DNA of 64,000 bases from Hanleya hanleyi (lineage: Eukaryota > Mollusca > Polyplacophora > Lepidopleurida > Hanleyidae): the NCBI GenBank assembly GCA_036873755.1, contig JAVTVY010047922.1, forward strand, positions 174,899-238,898, read 5' to 3'. Shown here piece after piece: positions 1 through 12,487 of the stretch. The position numbers were made by a program, and so were the translations under genes. Within the stretch, counting starts at the first letter, position 1, and every line of letters starts with the position of its first letter. The notes under the pieces are model-generated. The model was not told the DNA's origin. It was given only the letters and a program-made list of their open reading frames with translations, and searched no databases.

Positions 1-331
1 TACTTCGCCTCCCACAAGTGTTCCATGACTTTAAGATCTAAGGTACTTGGTTGATGGGCTATGATTTTTACATAACAGATTAAAGGAACTTCCCCAACGT
101 GCAACTCTGATGTACAGGTGCATTATTTTTTATGTTGCATTTTAGTTCTCAATCGTGGAACTAACGCAAAAACTCATGGTCCTCCCGTATGGATTCCTGA
201 AACGCATCCTAGTGGCATTTTATTGAGAAGCAAGATTAGATTATTAGAAGAATTGTATTGCGATCGCCAATTTGAATCAGCCAACTCTTATGGCAACTGT
301 CTTTCGTGTTTATGGTTGACTCTACATCTTC
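1..331. other. Unassigned sequence
   Basis: No supported gene or repeat was seen. A 76-codon frame crosses this stretch but ends just where a better-looking frame begins, and it shows no recognisable domain. Confidence 0.3.
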
Positions 332-490
332 ATGGCACAATATGTTGAGCTTAAATTGTCATACCTCACTTTGGAGAAGAAAACCGTAGCTCGACAGCAA
401 CAACATGCTGAAACCACCGATCAGCTGCCAGACAATGTCAATACGGGAGAGATACGAACCGTGGACGGCGACGATGTTGGGTTAAATTGA
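332..490 (+). CDS. Possible terminal exon, unrecognised charged C-terminus
   Basis: A 52-codon frame from an ATG to TGA reads as a charged, Gln-rich, probably helical segment (TLEKKTVARQQQHAETTD) followed by an acidic tail ending VDGDDVGLN. The composition looks more protein-like than the surrounding AT-rich sequence. It could be the end of a last exon, possibly of a transposon-derived DNA-binding protein whose C-terminus is a short coiled coil. The family was not recognised and no splice acceptor was confirmed. It may also be a chance frame. Confidence 0.2.
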   Translation: MAQYVELKLSYLTLEKKTVARQQQHAETTDQLPDNVNTGEIRTVDGDDVGLN

Positions 491-3299
491 GCTTAGATAC
501 AAGTCGCCTGTGCTGTCATCTTCCTTTCATCAGGATCTGTGGCCTTGTTAATATGTCCGGGAGACATTTGGTTAAAAAACATGTTTTGAGGTCTGACCCC
601 AGCCTCCTAAATTCCCCGATTCAAACACCAGAAAACACATATCCAAGCAGCCTGGCCGTATATTTATGACAAGAGGTGTTCACACTATTCTCGTAAAGCA
701 ATTTGCATACCTTGGCATTTTATGCCCATAATTAACGCCCAAGGCGGAAAGTCAGCACACGTAGGATCATTAAATTACCACGATGTGGTCGCATACAGTT
801 TCTAATTCCAAAGGTTACCAGTGTCACTTTCTCGGGCGGAAAAAATGATTTTCATTCGTATTGCTGTTCCCTAGAATTTGCATAGATTTAATCAATCAAA
901 TTCGCCAGAAACACACTGTTCTGTCAAAGTTTCGGATTTTTTTTACCAATGCACCAACCATTGTGGCCGAGACTGTATAAGATGCAGTGTGATAAATGGA
1001 ATTAAATTAAACAGGACAGATAACGCATCGGTTATAGAGTGGGGTTTTGTCATTCAGAGTGTTTTATTAATTTTGTTACGTCTGACCTCAATTTTGGTCG
1101 ATGTCTGCCAGGGAACACACTTCATCTTTTTTCGTATTGTTTTTTTCAATGGCGGTTATCTCTTCAAACTGTTTTGTTTGGACATTTGCCGATTTTACTG
1201 CGGCCCAGTTCGGCTTCAGAGATTTTCCCGTCTTCATACGATCTAATGCTTCACGACATTCTTTATAAGAGGGTTCACTTTCACACTTTCTATTCTTCTG
1301 ATGAATTTACTTTATGGTGCATGAATTCGTCCCCTTTTTCTAAATTAATACTACTTGAGTACAGTTTCGAGTAACAGGATTTCAATCCCACTAGAATATT
1401 TGCTATATCGATAATATAAGTTCCATCGTTCGTTTCAATTTCCGAGGGTGTCTTTCATTTTTCCAGTTGGCAGAAATATGAAGAACTCTTCTTACTCATT
1501 TTCGTACCAGTCAAATTTTGACCTAATCATGATTCCATAAATTCCTTTGTTTAGAGAGTATTTTCAGAATATGTTTCGTTCTATCCCATTCACATTCTCC
1601 TCCATATATATAAATTTCTTCTTACAATTTCTTTCCGGCGGAAGAATTTTTCGTATGGTTTCTTATTGAATAACTGATACTCGCAGTGATAGTTTTTACA
1701 ATTGGGTATTCAGTACACTCTTGTTCATTCAGTATTAATGCAACTGTAAAGTAGTCGTTAATATCTCCCGAGGGAGGCATTCTTGGGGAAACAAGCGCTG
1801 AATGAGCGCAAAGACCTCCGTCGAGGCAACAGGGTCAGTAGGGGAATAGTACATCACTGAATAACATAGGGCCGGATGCCAAGCTCAATTTTGCATTTGT
1901 TGACGTGAACTTCACCAAAGGTAATTAACGTGAGATTGACGGTTCCCCACTAGCATGTCCAGCTAGGGATGTGGAAGTCACATTCCCCGCAAATAATATT
2001 TCTTTGATTTCACGTGCTTGAAATATTGGGGTATGGAATAGAGTATATTGATGGAAAACCTGGAATACTGCTAGAGACATTAGGCCCCTTCCCACCTACA
2101 CCTCCCCATGAGAGGACACCCCACCCAAATCAACACGTTAGCGGCAGAAATGAGACCCTGTGTGCCTAGTTTTACCAACTTGCTTGTGATTTTATACTAT
2201 AGGCTCTACACATCAACACTTCATATTTTGTATGTGTACAGCATAGCATCCTCATTGACAGAATCCTCTACAAAACACATCTGATTTATCGACACTTCGT
2301 TCTGATCTGTCTCAGCATCATGTGCGGATTCAATGAGCTCGGAATAATTTTGAATACTGGTGTTACAGGTCACCTTCACCATAATGTATCAATTACCATG
2401 GACTTGTACATGTATCACATTCATATTGAATGGTGATGGCAGATGAGAATATTGCCCATATGGAACAAATGGCTGGATTCCAGCGAATAAAAAGTTCATG
2501 TTAATCATAAACAACATACAATTAATAATACTATCAAATAATTATGTATATTCCTTGTCGACATCAATATAATACAGACAATATTATGACTGAATCAGGG
2601 TAACGGATATCCAAGGGTATATATGTCTACACTAAACTGAAGGAGATCCATGATGCGTATTGTATTATGTTGTAAAACTTCACTTGCTAATCTCGATTAT
2701 GTTGCTTATTGTGAAAATAAATGAAGTTATGAAAATAAATTTAGTATGATTGCCCACTATCCTCAAATTAGAAATATCTTCAGCAGCTAAAGTTAAGCCA
2801 ATCATAACAATATATAACATCGTGGTACTCAGGAAATGAAGTCTTTGTTTGTAGAAGCTAAATCATTTCTGACACATTCAAGTCCTCACCTGGTCAAGGG
2901 AAATAATTTTGTAAAAAAAAAACAAAAAAAAAAAACAAGTATAGATCCACACTGGCGCAGACCAGAAAGTGTTATGACCTTTGATGATATTTGTGGAGCA
3001 TGCTGCAGGACTTCAACTTTCATGAATCTGATATTATCCACACAACCCATTCTACATGATATTTTTGCCATAGCACCGATAAACTAGATCCCTTCATTTA
3101 TGTGGTCTAGATCCAGGAGCTATTGGGGGCTGCAGGTTTTGTAAAAGTTAGATCCAATTATTCTGAGAGAAGGAATGAAGTCCGGCATGGTTGTTTTGAG
3201 GTAAAACTGGGCATCCTTGAAAATGTCTGACCGATTGACACATGTATCACTCTGCCGGTCATCATTACATGCGTAATGTTTATTTCCTGAGGAATCGGT
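491..3299. other. AT-rich intergenic DNA, no gene seen
   Basis: Only short frames without recognisable domains were found. There is an A-rich low-complexity tract near 2913-2938. No TIRs, tRNA-like blocks or tandem arrays were noticed. Confidence 0.4.
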
Positions 3300-4690
3300 G
3301 GGGGGGTGGGGGTTGTGGTCAATCACTGACTCTGATGCTTATGTGCTTCATGACCTACGTGACAGGTTTATGGACTTTACAACATGTTGGCAGAAGATTA
3401 TTGTATCTTACATCAAGTTTATGGCTGGAACTATGAAATAAATTTAAAGATAAACATATGCCAAAGCATTGTACATGTATATGTGCTATGCCGCTGTAAA
3501 TTGCAGGATTAGTGGTCTGTGGACTGGGCAGCGGCACATGTCTGCATAAGTTTTTCAGTGCTTTCCAGGTAAATGCCATGACTGGAAATATGAAATTAAT
3601 TCAAAAGTAAACATGCCATATATGACATTGTACATGTATAAGCTTATACATGTGACATGTTGCTGTGAATCACACGTTTTTTGGCTTGAGAACTACATGA
3701 TACTGTTATGGGCAGTCAGCACATGTTTGCAGAAGTTTACTGATGGTTTTCCAGTCCGAAACAGGCAGGGAAATATGAATTTGACCCCAAAATCAACCGG
3801 ACTATTACACAAAAATACTACAATATAGTACATGTTGTTTGCGTTGAAGTTTCACACAATTTGGATTTCACGGACTACGTGACAGGTTTATCATGTACGA
3901 CACATGTTGGCGGAACTTTATTGATTGTTTTCCAGTCCGAAACAGGCAGGAAAATATGAATTCGCAGAAAAAAGCAAACCTGCATTTTACACAACAAAGA
4001 CATAAATTTGGTACGTGTGATGCACATTGATAAATCGCACAATTTTGATTTGGCAGACTACGTGAAAGTCTTATGGACTACGGGACATGTTGGCGGAAGT
4101 TTTTCAATGCATTCCCAGTCCCAAGCAAGGAAGGAAATATGAATTTGACCCAAAAATCAACATGACTATTACACAAAAATGCTACAATATTGTACATGTT
4201 GTTTGCGTTGAATTTTTGCACAATTTGGATTTCAAGGACTACGTGACAGGTTTATCATCTACGCCACATGTTATCAAAACTTTGCTAATGGTTTTTTAAT
4301 CTGAAACAGGCAGGGAAATATGAATTTGCAGAAAAAAGCAAACCTGCATTTTACATAATAAATACATGAATTTGGTACATGTGCTGCGCGTTGATAAATC
4401 GCACAATTTTGATTTGGCAGACCACGTAAAAGTCTTATGGGCTACGGGACATGCTGGTGGAAGTTTCAATGCATTTCCAGTCTCAATCAAGCATGGAAAT
4501 ATAAATTTGACCCAAAAGTAAACATGAATGCGTTGAATTTTCATACAATTTGGGTTTCACAGACTATGAGACAGGTTTGCCATCTACGTTATATATCAGT
4601 GGAAGATTACGGATACTTATTCCGCGCCCAAACATGCAGCAAAATAAAAAATAAACGAAAAATAAAACATGCATTTTACAGTTTTACACA
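3300..4690 (+). repeat. ~182-bp satellite with alternating monomers
   Basis: Related blocks containing a core like ACTACGTGACAGG or ACTACGTGAAAGTC, then ACATGTTGGCGGAAG, recur near 3355, 3513, 3693, 3875, 4057, 4239, 4421 and 4563. The central spacing is 182 bp. From 3875 onward two monomer types alternate (GACAGGTTTATCAT versus GAAAGTCTTATGG), so the effective unit is about 364 bp. The outer monomers are shorter and more diverged. All three frames are broken, so this is not coding. Confidence 0.8.
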
Positions 4691-4699
4691 ACATTACAA

Positions 4700-5220
4700 G
4701 TATATGGACCACGCCCCCTTTGTTCGTGTATTGATTTAACGACTAATTGGCTATAGTTCGATGGAACGAGACCGCATGGCCTGCGAGTTAGAACATGATA
4801 TGTCACAGAACATGTTCGCATAGATCTGGAGTAATGAAACACTCTTGGAAACAAGAAATGACTCAAAATACAAACCCGGAAATGGAAAACAACAACATGG
4901 CTTGGTTTGCGCGACCTTGGTGACCTTCCCCACCGTAAATTTTATTTCGGGAAATAGAGCCTAATAACGCGTTTGCTGGTGGAAAGGGAATATTTCCTGC
5001 CTCCTAGATTTTCACAAGCTTTCGTTTGATGGGGAAAAGAGGGAGAGAACGGGTGTAGTTTAGCCAAAGGGGGGGGGAGAAAATTCATGGGAAATCTGAC
5101 CTGATTTGGCCAACCTCGCCACCAGGGGTCGCTCTCCGCTGGAAAATTGGCCGCTCCGACGAACCCCTGGGACGACGGTCGCTGAAAGTGTGTCCCATAA
5201 TACATTGAAAAATTCTTTCA
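4700..5220. other. Unassigned sequence upstream of a possible promoter
   Basis: No gene was recognised. There is a G-run near 5070. The GC content rises toward the TATA-bearing segment that follows. Confidence 0.3.
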
Positions 5221-5420
5221 CGTGGCCCCTTCCGGTTCCATTGGAACATATCCTATTCCTTATAAAACGTCAGTCATGAGTCATCTTAATGGCCAGTGTC
5301 ATAACGTCATGACGTCAGAATAGGAAATGTTTCGCAAGAATGCATAAAGAGTTCTGTTAGGCTACGTCATCTTTCAGACGCGCTCGTAACATCCATGACG
5401 TCGGGACGTTGGCTTAATCT
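5221..5420 (+). promoter_or_regulatory. Possible RNA polymerase II promoter (ETS/CCAAT/TATA/CRE)
   Basis: CTTCCGG (ETS-like) and CATTGG (reverse CCAAT) precede TATAAAA at 5261-5267. A perfect CRE, TGACGTCA, lies at 5310-5317, with further ACGTCA and GACGTC words to 5405. The cluster is upstream of the 52-codon candidate exon at 5659. The motifs are visible; promoter function is inferred. Confidence 0.35.
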
Positions 5421-5658
5421 CCACAGATACGCTCTCGTTATGTTCTAAATTCTAGGGTTTTGTGTGCTATCCAATGACCGATCGTACTGCTGAGCGCCGT
5501 CCCAGGGAGGACAGGACCGGATAGCTCTGGTTTCGAGATTGCTGATTTGGCAACGTCGTTTGAGGTTCAGCGATTTGGGTCCAGCCTCGCTGTGAGTTTC
5601 AATTCGAGATTGAGGTGGAACCCGACTACAGAAGCAAGGCCCACTGCAATGCATTGCA

Positions 5659-5817
5659 ATGGGGAACCCCATTACCTCAATTGTGTCCAAAGAAAAAGTG
5701 CAAGATTTCGTCGGGAACCATGACGATCCCTATTGGAAATACTATGAGTCGTGGGTTCCCCATATGACAATTATTTGGCGGGAGATTTCACGTTGCGTTC
5801 CTGATCGACGGAGGTAA
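5659..5817 (+). CDS. Candidate first coding exon, N-myristoylation-type start
   Basis: An ATG in fair context (GCAATGG) opens a 52-codon frame that starts MGNPITS. Gly2 and Thr6 fit the N-myristoyltransferase recognition pattern, so a membrane-anchored cytosolic protein is possible. The middle is rich in aromatic and acidic residues (VGNHDDPYWKYYESW). The frame runs into CGGAG/GTAAAA, which resembles a splice donor at 5813/5814, so the TAA at 5815 may be intronic. No partner exon was identified downstream. The family is not recognised. Confidence 0.4.
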   Translation: MGNPITSIVSKEKVQDFVGNHDDPYWKYYESWVPHMTIIWREISRCVPDRRR

Positions 5818-6618
5818 AAAAGAGAGAGAAAGAGAGATAACGCCCGCTGGGAGCCAGGAATATCAAGTTGCTCAGCTGGTACCCTGGTAAGGTCGAGGTT
5901 TTGGCGGACATGTTGTGTTAGGGTAGTTGTGGGGTCAATGGATGCGACCCAAAAGAAAGTGAAATACAAAGGGCATGAAACACCTATTGGAGACGAAAAT
6001 TACTGCTGGGCAAAAACCGTAAAAACTTTGTTAGCATAGCTATGGGACAGAAGAGATTGACATTAAACAGCCACTGGGACCAGGAACATGACATGTACAT
6101 CAACTATATACAGGATAGTAGTTGATGCCGATCACAGTGGATATAGGGTGGGTAACAAATGGGCAAAGCTAGTATTACTAAAAGGTTTATTTCCAAACGA
6201 TTGCAAAAATGATAATATATTGGCCGTTAGATCGAAAGGTATGAAGTTATCTCAATTTGAATGCAAGTCTTTACATAAAATGAGCCTCCATTTTTCAAAC
6301 GTTTATTTTCGAGAAGTTAAAAAATTTCCATTGAATTGGTCACGTTCTCGTTGAATAATGATGCCTTAGTTATTCGAATTTTGGATTTGCTCATTTTCTG
6401 GCTGACTATAAGTTTCTCCAATTGACCCAAACTGAATCAAATGCGATGGTCACATTTTAAATATCAATATCTCAGCACGTGGAACATTATTTGGAAAACC
6501 ACACGGTTATTTAGTTAAAACAACCATGCCAAATTTCTAACCCCCATGAATGGTTTTCAAGGAATAAGCGGTTACCAATATACGAGTTGTCAGAGCATTC
6601 CCATCATAGCTCTAGATT
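5818..6618. other. Unassigned, possibly intronic
   Basis: No convincing exon, RNA gene or repeat was seen. An 88-codon frame at 6088-6354 shows no domain. Confidence 0.3.
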
Positions 6619-6850
6619 TTTATCTAATACCGCTTATGCCGGTGCTGGGGGTCGTGTGGTCATGTCGTCGAAGTTGCCACATGCACAGGTATAATAAAAG
6701 CGTGACTGAGATGCAACACATATCACGAATCGTCATATTCTTGTTATGTGCTTTAGAATAGGTTAACAAGAAGACTATACTGTGAAGTCATGTGGCTCTG
6801 TCAGTATGTTGGCACCTCTTCCCACTTCCCTTATATGTGTTGTAATTCTT
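6619..6850 (+). repeat. Dispersed structured element, copy 1 with 3' flank
   Basis: The ~97-bp motif (6619-6715) starts TATCTAATACCGCTTATGCC and ends AAAAGCGTGACTGAGATG. A stem CGTGTGG/CCACATG lies between. A ~130-bp flank ending near 6850 is shared with the copy at 46267-46500, and in inverted orientation with 7745-7867. Confidence 0.75.
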
Positions 6851-7744
6851 TATAAAACTGGATACATAAGTAATGGGCATAATAAACAGATCATAGGTGA
6901 TTACCTGACGGTGATGCGCCTCAAATCAATAGCTGTTCGATCATAAAGACTGTCATTATTGTGTGAATCGCCAGCTTAAAGCGGTCCCCACTCAATCTGG
7001 TGAAAATTGTGCCACGTATAGTAAGATTTTGAAGCCTATAATCTCACTTAAGCAAGCGTGTATTCCTCTGGACAAAGAATCGATATAGTACTTCAGGACT
7101 GTTCAATCAAGTTTTCGTACAGTTAGCCCCCCAGGTAAGATGCGAGTCGCTAATAGACTGGATTCATTTTATTGGTGATTACAGGAGGCGAGGAAGAACT
7201 TATTAAGACAAACCTGAAATAGAAATAAAATCACTTGAATTTGTGGAATAATATTCTGATCGAACATACCGAAGAATGTCCACCAGCCATCCGGTGATCC
7301 GTTCGAAAAAAATTTATTATTTCGTCGCCGGTTTGATAGGTTGTATTATTTCAGCAGTTTCTTTCACGCGGTTGCCCACTCTGGAGGATATAACAAAAAT
7401 TAAGACATCGATCCCTGATATTCACAAAATAACGTTCCGAAGCTTTTAAATCGTCTGGTTTGTTTCATAATATGAAGGTTAGACCATGTTTTGCTTGTAA
7501 CCTCAAGAAAACGAAAAGGCATTTGATGTGAAACGAACTTTTGTCAGTTACTTACATTGTAGTGAGCATTTAAAGCTTTCTTTAATTGCTTTCAGACGAA
7601 GGCTTCTTCGAATCTAGATGCCATTATCTCAAAATAGAATGCAGTTTGAATAACTGTTGTTTCACGCGCAAAAAAAAGGAAGAAACGAAAAGAGCATTCG
7701 TATCGATCACCAAGATACAATCTACAGATGGTCTGTGTATCTGC

Positions 7745-7943
7745 ATAATTACAACACATATAAGGGAAGAGGTGCCGACATACCGACAGTCACATGACTT
7801 CACAATATAGTCTTGCGGTTAACCTATTCTAAAGCACGTATCAAGAATCTAACGATTCGTGATGTGTTGTATCTCAGGTACACTTTTGTTGTACCTGTTC
7901 ATGTGGCAACCTGGATGGTATGACCACACGGCCCCTAGCACCT
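7745..7943 (-). repeat. Dispersed structured element, copy 2 with 3' flank
   Basis: This is the reverse-orientation relative of copy 1. The motif spans 7868-7943 and lacks the outer 5' part. The flank (7745-7867) matches the flank of copy 1, so the two form a ~200-bp inverted pair about 0.9 kb apart. Confidence 0.75.
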
Positions 7944-9399
7944 AACTCTCACATAGCGAACCATACATAGGATGGTCGAGAAATAATAAGCGGAATTCTG
8001 TAGCTTCCGCGAGTCTGTATTGTATTTAAATGTCTTGTTTCGACGAATCAATATCACTCAATGTGAAATTAACCTCCATGTACTCTAATAAGATCTAATA
8101 TCTGAACACTAATCGCTTCAATTGGCCTGTCTGAGTAATGTCTACGGAAATTGTGCTTTCAGGAATGATCAGAGAGGAAGTCACCAACAGACGCTGTCAG
8201 CATAAAACTAAGTGGACATATACTATATATAAGACATCTGAGTGAGTAGAATGGTTCTTTGGTACGATATCTTATCTGAATTGAAATGTTCAAAATAACA
8301 GGGCTGAGGTAAGCAAAATCTGTCAATCTTTTCTGTCACAGTTTCCCAACGGTTCCTTCATCCTTTACCTATGCGGGTTGGAATTTGCATGAGGCCATCC
8401 GAGATCTCGAATCCAAGATGGCAAAATCGACCCAAATTGGTCGCCGGATCCCAAATGTTAAAAAAACAGACGTAAATTAGTTCCCCGCAATTACTTTTAT
8501 TTGCCGCAGAAGCTTTCGTATGGGATAAGCAGGCTTCAGTGATTGATCCTATGCATTAGAATGTTATTTTGAGTTCTATTAGCATATATAAGCCATAATG
8601 GCCGCCAAAATCCAAAATGAACGTCAAATCACGCAAACCTCTGCAGCTTGTAAATGCAGTAGAAACTGACTTTTTGTTTCCATTAATGGGTTGCAGGATT
8701 TCGAGAGTTATTTCTGTTCATTAGAATGCTCCTTTCCCTTTTGTTCACAATAGTGTGATGACGAAGTTTCATGACCTCTCGAGTAAAACTATCGCTGCGC
8801 TCACTCGGCTTTATACGATCTTTTGTCTGGTTCGCCTCATATATCCATTCCCAACTAACACAGAGCCCGGTAACATATACGTACAGTCTATCCTCTTGAT
8901 AAGGTGCCTCGATATAGCGCTGATTCTGATATGGCGCTGATTCTGATATGGCGCTGATTCTGATAAGCGCAAATGTATAAGGTGGTTCAAAAAATAAATT
9001 ATCACTATCGAACCCCTTCTTGGGAAAGGATTGTTTTTGTTCAAGCTGATATTTGGATACAGCCCCTGTATGATGCCCCACAATTGAGACAGAATTCCAT
9101 ACCAGATTGTATATGACACTGAGATTTATACGAATTACTGTATACATTTCAGAAAGATTTGACAGATAAATCACACATACGCATATTTCAATAGGGAGAT
9201 ATTTTTTGTTCAAATAACATTCAAGTGTTACCCCCAATTTTTAGCATGGAGCTGGCACTGAGCAATACATGGTGTTATTTAGATAAACTGGATCAGGTTT
9301 CATTACGAGCGTCTGATCCGTCATTTATAATTCAGCCATCGTCCATTAAAGGATATCCGCGTCTCTAATCCAAATACCTATTTCATATTCCATATAACA
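7944..9399. other. No gene supported; short 17-bp tandem repeat
   Basis: A 17-bp word, GCGCTGATTCTGATATG, is repeated about three times at 8911-8970. A 184-codon minus-strand frame (8683-9237) crosses the repeat but has no recognisable domain and is not annotated as a gene. Confidence 0.4.
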
Positions 9400-9892
9400 G
9401 CATTAGCAGGCTTGAGGGGGCCACTTTCTCTCTCCGAAACGACTAAAAATGAAAGCTGACACTCGGCGACTTTTTTGTTTATCATATTAGGTTCATTTTG
9501 AGCCTATTTGCATAACCCCTCTAGAAGAGGATCATGAAGAAATTCAAGATGGCAGCCACGTGAGGCACAACAAAAGAATCTTTCGTCATTTTTCTTCAAA
9601 ATTTCTACTTTTCTTCAAGGAATATTGGACAAAATCTATTTTATTTCACATCAGACTATTATTTACTAATTCATCATGCTGTTTTAGCAAAGAAAACTCA
9701 TAAATAAATAAAAAATCTGACCTAAAAATCGACCCAAAAATGCTTGTTTTGAAGATGACGTCATCAAAACGGCCGTTTTGGATTTTTTTTACATTTTCCG
9801 ATAGAACTTCACCCAAGCCACTTAAAGTCGCCTAGCTCAAGGGGTGAGCAAAATACAGGTCCTAAAAAGTCCAGGCCAGATAGGGTTAACTG
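9400..9892 (-). mobile_element. Non-autonomous element ending GTTAACCCTATCTGGCCTGG
   Basis: On the minus strand the element begins GTTAACCCTATCTGGCCTGG at 9892. It then carries an AT-rich body with GATGACGTCATC and a GAATTAGTAAATAATA block. The same terminus and body, in the same order, occur at 44266-44700 on the plus strand. This shows a dispersed family of at least two copies here. No coding capacity was seen and the class is unknown. Confidence 0.6.
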
Positions 9893-10544
9893 AGATGTAG
9901 CAATGCAAGCACATATCCTCTCTTCGAGAAGGGAGTATTTTTTTCAGTTGACACGATTGTATTACAGAATCAAATCATGGTATAGTAATATGTACTATAG
10001 TTCAGACAGATTGGGCTATTAATAACAGTCATCAGGTTGTTTTCACTCACCTAGCCCATTTTTCGGCGAAAAAAATCTATAGCTTTAGGGTGTGTTTTTG
10101 GCAACAGTAGAAAACATCTGCAACTCTTTGAAAATCTACTTTCATCCTGACTAATACCCATAATGGTCATAGACCTGGCTCCAAGAATATCCGGAAAGTG
10201 ATAGATATAGCAATGTACTAAGTCCTGAATTATGCCTCCAAACGAACTTTCTTTGCAAATTTGAGGGAGCAACTTGATTTATTGCAAAATTACGTCATGG
10301 GTATTTCCCTCCTCACACCCAGTGGTTCCACATTTTCGCTTAAAAATTAATTGAGAAATTCACAAAACATGATCATTCATTTGAACTTGAAAATGGGGGA
10401 GAGATAAACATAACATTATTCAGGCTGTCAGGTAGTATTTGTAAACAGGGTGTTTCAATCACACTTTCGCAACATGTTGCTGACACGAGGATGTCTCACT
10501 CTCACCTCTGTCATGTTCTAACTAGGATATGTGCCTCAAACATA
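9893..10544. other. Unassigned sequence
   Basis: No supported gene, tandem array or inverted repeat was seen. Confidence 0.3.
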
Positions 10545-10678
10545 CTCTGTCAGTTACTTGCCGAAGGGCGGTGGTTCTCTCCGGGTTCTCCGGTTCCCTC
10601 CACCAACCAAACTGACTGTCACCATATGAGTGAAACAAACTTGAGTGTGTCATTAAGCCAAATTCCCCCCCCCCCCTT
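10545..10678 (+). mobile_element. 5'-truncated tRNA-derived SINE
   Basis: This stretch matches the body and tail of the two fuller SINEs at 26500 and 45771. It contains CAGTTACTTGCCG, then GGTGGTTCTCTCCGGGT, then CACCATATGAGTGAAA, and ends in a C-run. The tRNA-related head is missing. Confidence 0.75.
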
Positions 10679-10679
10679 C

Positions 10680-12440
10680 AAACATACTATATACTCTAAC
10701 ACATGTCAAGGTGAATGCCGACTTGTTGATGTGAAAAGAAAAGGTTCATTCCTGAGGCTTGACCCATTGCCTAATATACCAGAATATTAATATTGATCAA
10801 TCAATCTTGATGGGTTATTTTCATTGAATCTTGTCTACCTGATTGGTGAGTGCAACGCGTGAATTAGAAAGAACGCAGACTATTGTGTAATCGATGAAGC
10901 GGTGTGGGAGAGTTTAAATTTTCATGACGAGATGTTATCTTACATAGAAGAATCGCTTAAACACGCGATCGATGGAATAGTCATACCGATTCACAGGTGT
11001 GGCCAGGATAGACGCGAACCAGATAATTGCGGTCATAAGCCACTGAATAATAATATGTGTTTATGAAATGGTAATGTGGGGAAAGGTAAGGGGTGAGACG
11101 ACAACAAGTAAAGGACTTTAGCTAATCCACCACTAGTTGAATACGATTTTTTTTTTGTAATCCAGCCGATATGATTTTGGTTATTTATCTAACATGTTTG
11201 AAGCAGTTCCAGCTCTACTTCGATAATAAACACAAGAAATGGAAAAATGCTAAATGGGAACAAATATCTGAACATTCATAAAATTAATAAATCGTGCGAA
11301 TATTTAACTTCACGAAAAGTGAGGTAACGAAAGACAATATAAATCGGGTGTCGGCAAAAATATCAAAGATACTGTTAAGTCCTGTTTTTTTGTATATATT
11401 CATTTGGCACCCAGAATCATAAATAATTTGAGACGCGTGATGGCAAACAAATATGCGAACAGCCTTAGTACAATCAAGAATGTAAAGAGATAGCATGATG
11501 CAAAATCCAAACAATCGTTATTAAAACAGACCAGAGTAAACAGTTTATGAAAACAGCAAGTAAGTGTCCTCCTTAAAGAAACATGGATACTAAAACAAGT
11601 AAAAATGTATTACGTTTAGTCCATCAACGGCATAGAAACTCAACGAGACAAGGAATTAGAAATTAGTGCAAACGAGCAAGTACCATTAGACATGCACAAT
11701 GTATAATTACTGCAAAAATATTAATAACTCAAAAAAGAATGAAAGGGAAAGGTTTAATATAGACAATAATGACCACACACAGGAACCTTAAAATGCCACC
11801 ATGATGTGGATAATAACTGTACAGACGATACAATAGGTTGTAATTCAACTGAAATGTAACAAAGCAAGACGTCTCAGATTTCATAGTTGATATATACATG
11901 ATATATGTAATTTCTCAATGTTGTAATAGACACCAAGTTCAGTACCGTCCAGTTCGAGGGTTCTTTCTTACGATTTAGAGATGTTATTAAGTCAGAGCAC
12001 TTTAAGATTAACAGCATGCCCGTTAGTAACCTGCTAACGCGGCGGTCTCAAAGTGAGGAGAACGTTGACAGGTTAACTGTGAACGATGAGTGGGTTAGAT
12101 CGACGAATTTACTGTCTGTTTGGCTGTCTGAGCGCGTTACATAGGTAATTGCATAAGTTAGATATTACTAACGACCCCTCACCGCCTCGAAAGGGCCTAT
12201 AGTATAACAAATTCATATAGACGGAAAGACATTTAGTATGCAAATACATTTGTACGTACTTTAAAACGATCCCAATGTTACAAGCTATGAAGCCAACATA
12301 TGGATGGAAGAAAATAGGTCTACATTTGAGCGTGCTTCCTGTGATTAACATATGTTGGATCCTGAAAATACTCCATACGCTGAACTATTTAAAATATTTT
12401 CGAGAAATGCAATGAATAATTTCAGTACATATTTTCTCGC
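10680..12440. other. AT-rich intergenic DNA, no gene seen
   Basis: Only short frames without recognisable domains are present. No tandem or inverted repeats were noticed. Confidence 0.35.
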
Positions 12441-12487
12441 ATAATTTATTTTCAAAAAAATAAATTGACGAGAACGCTTGTTGTTAC

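Noticed and set aside
8683..9237. 184-codon minus-strand frame as a gene
   Set aside because: It crosses a 17-bp tandem repeat, has no recognisable domain, and its composition is like the surrounding AT-rich DNA.
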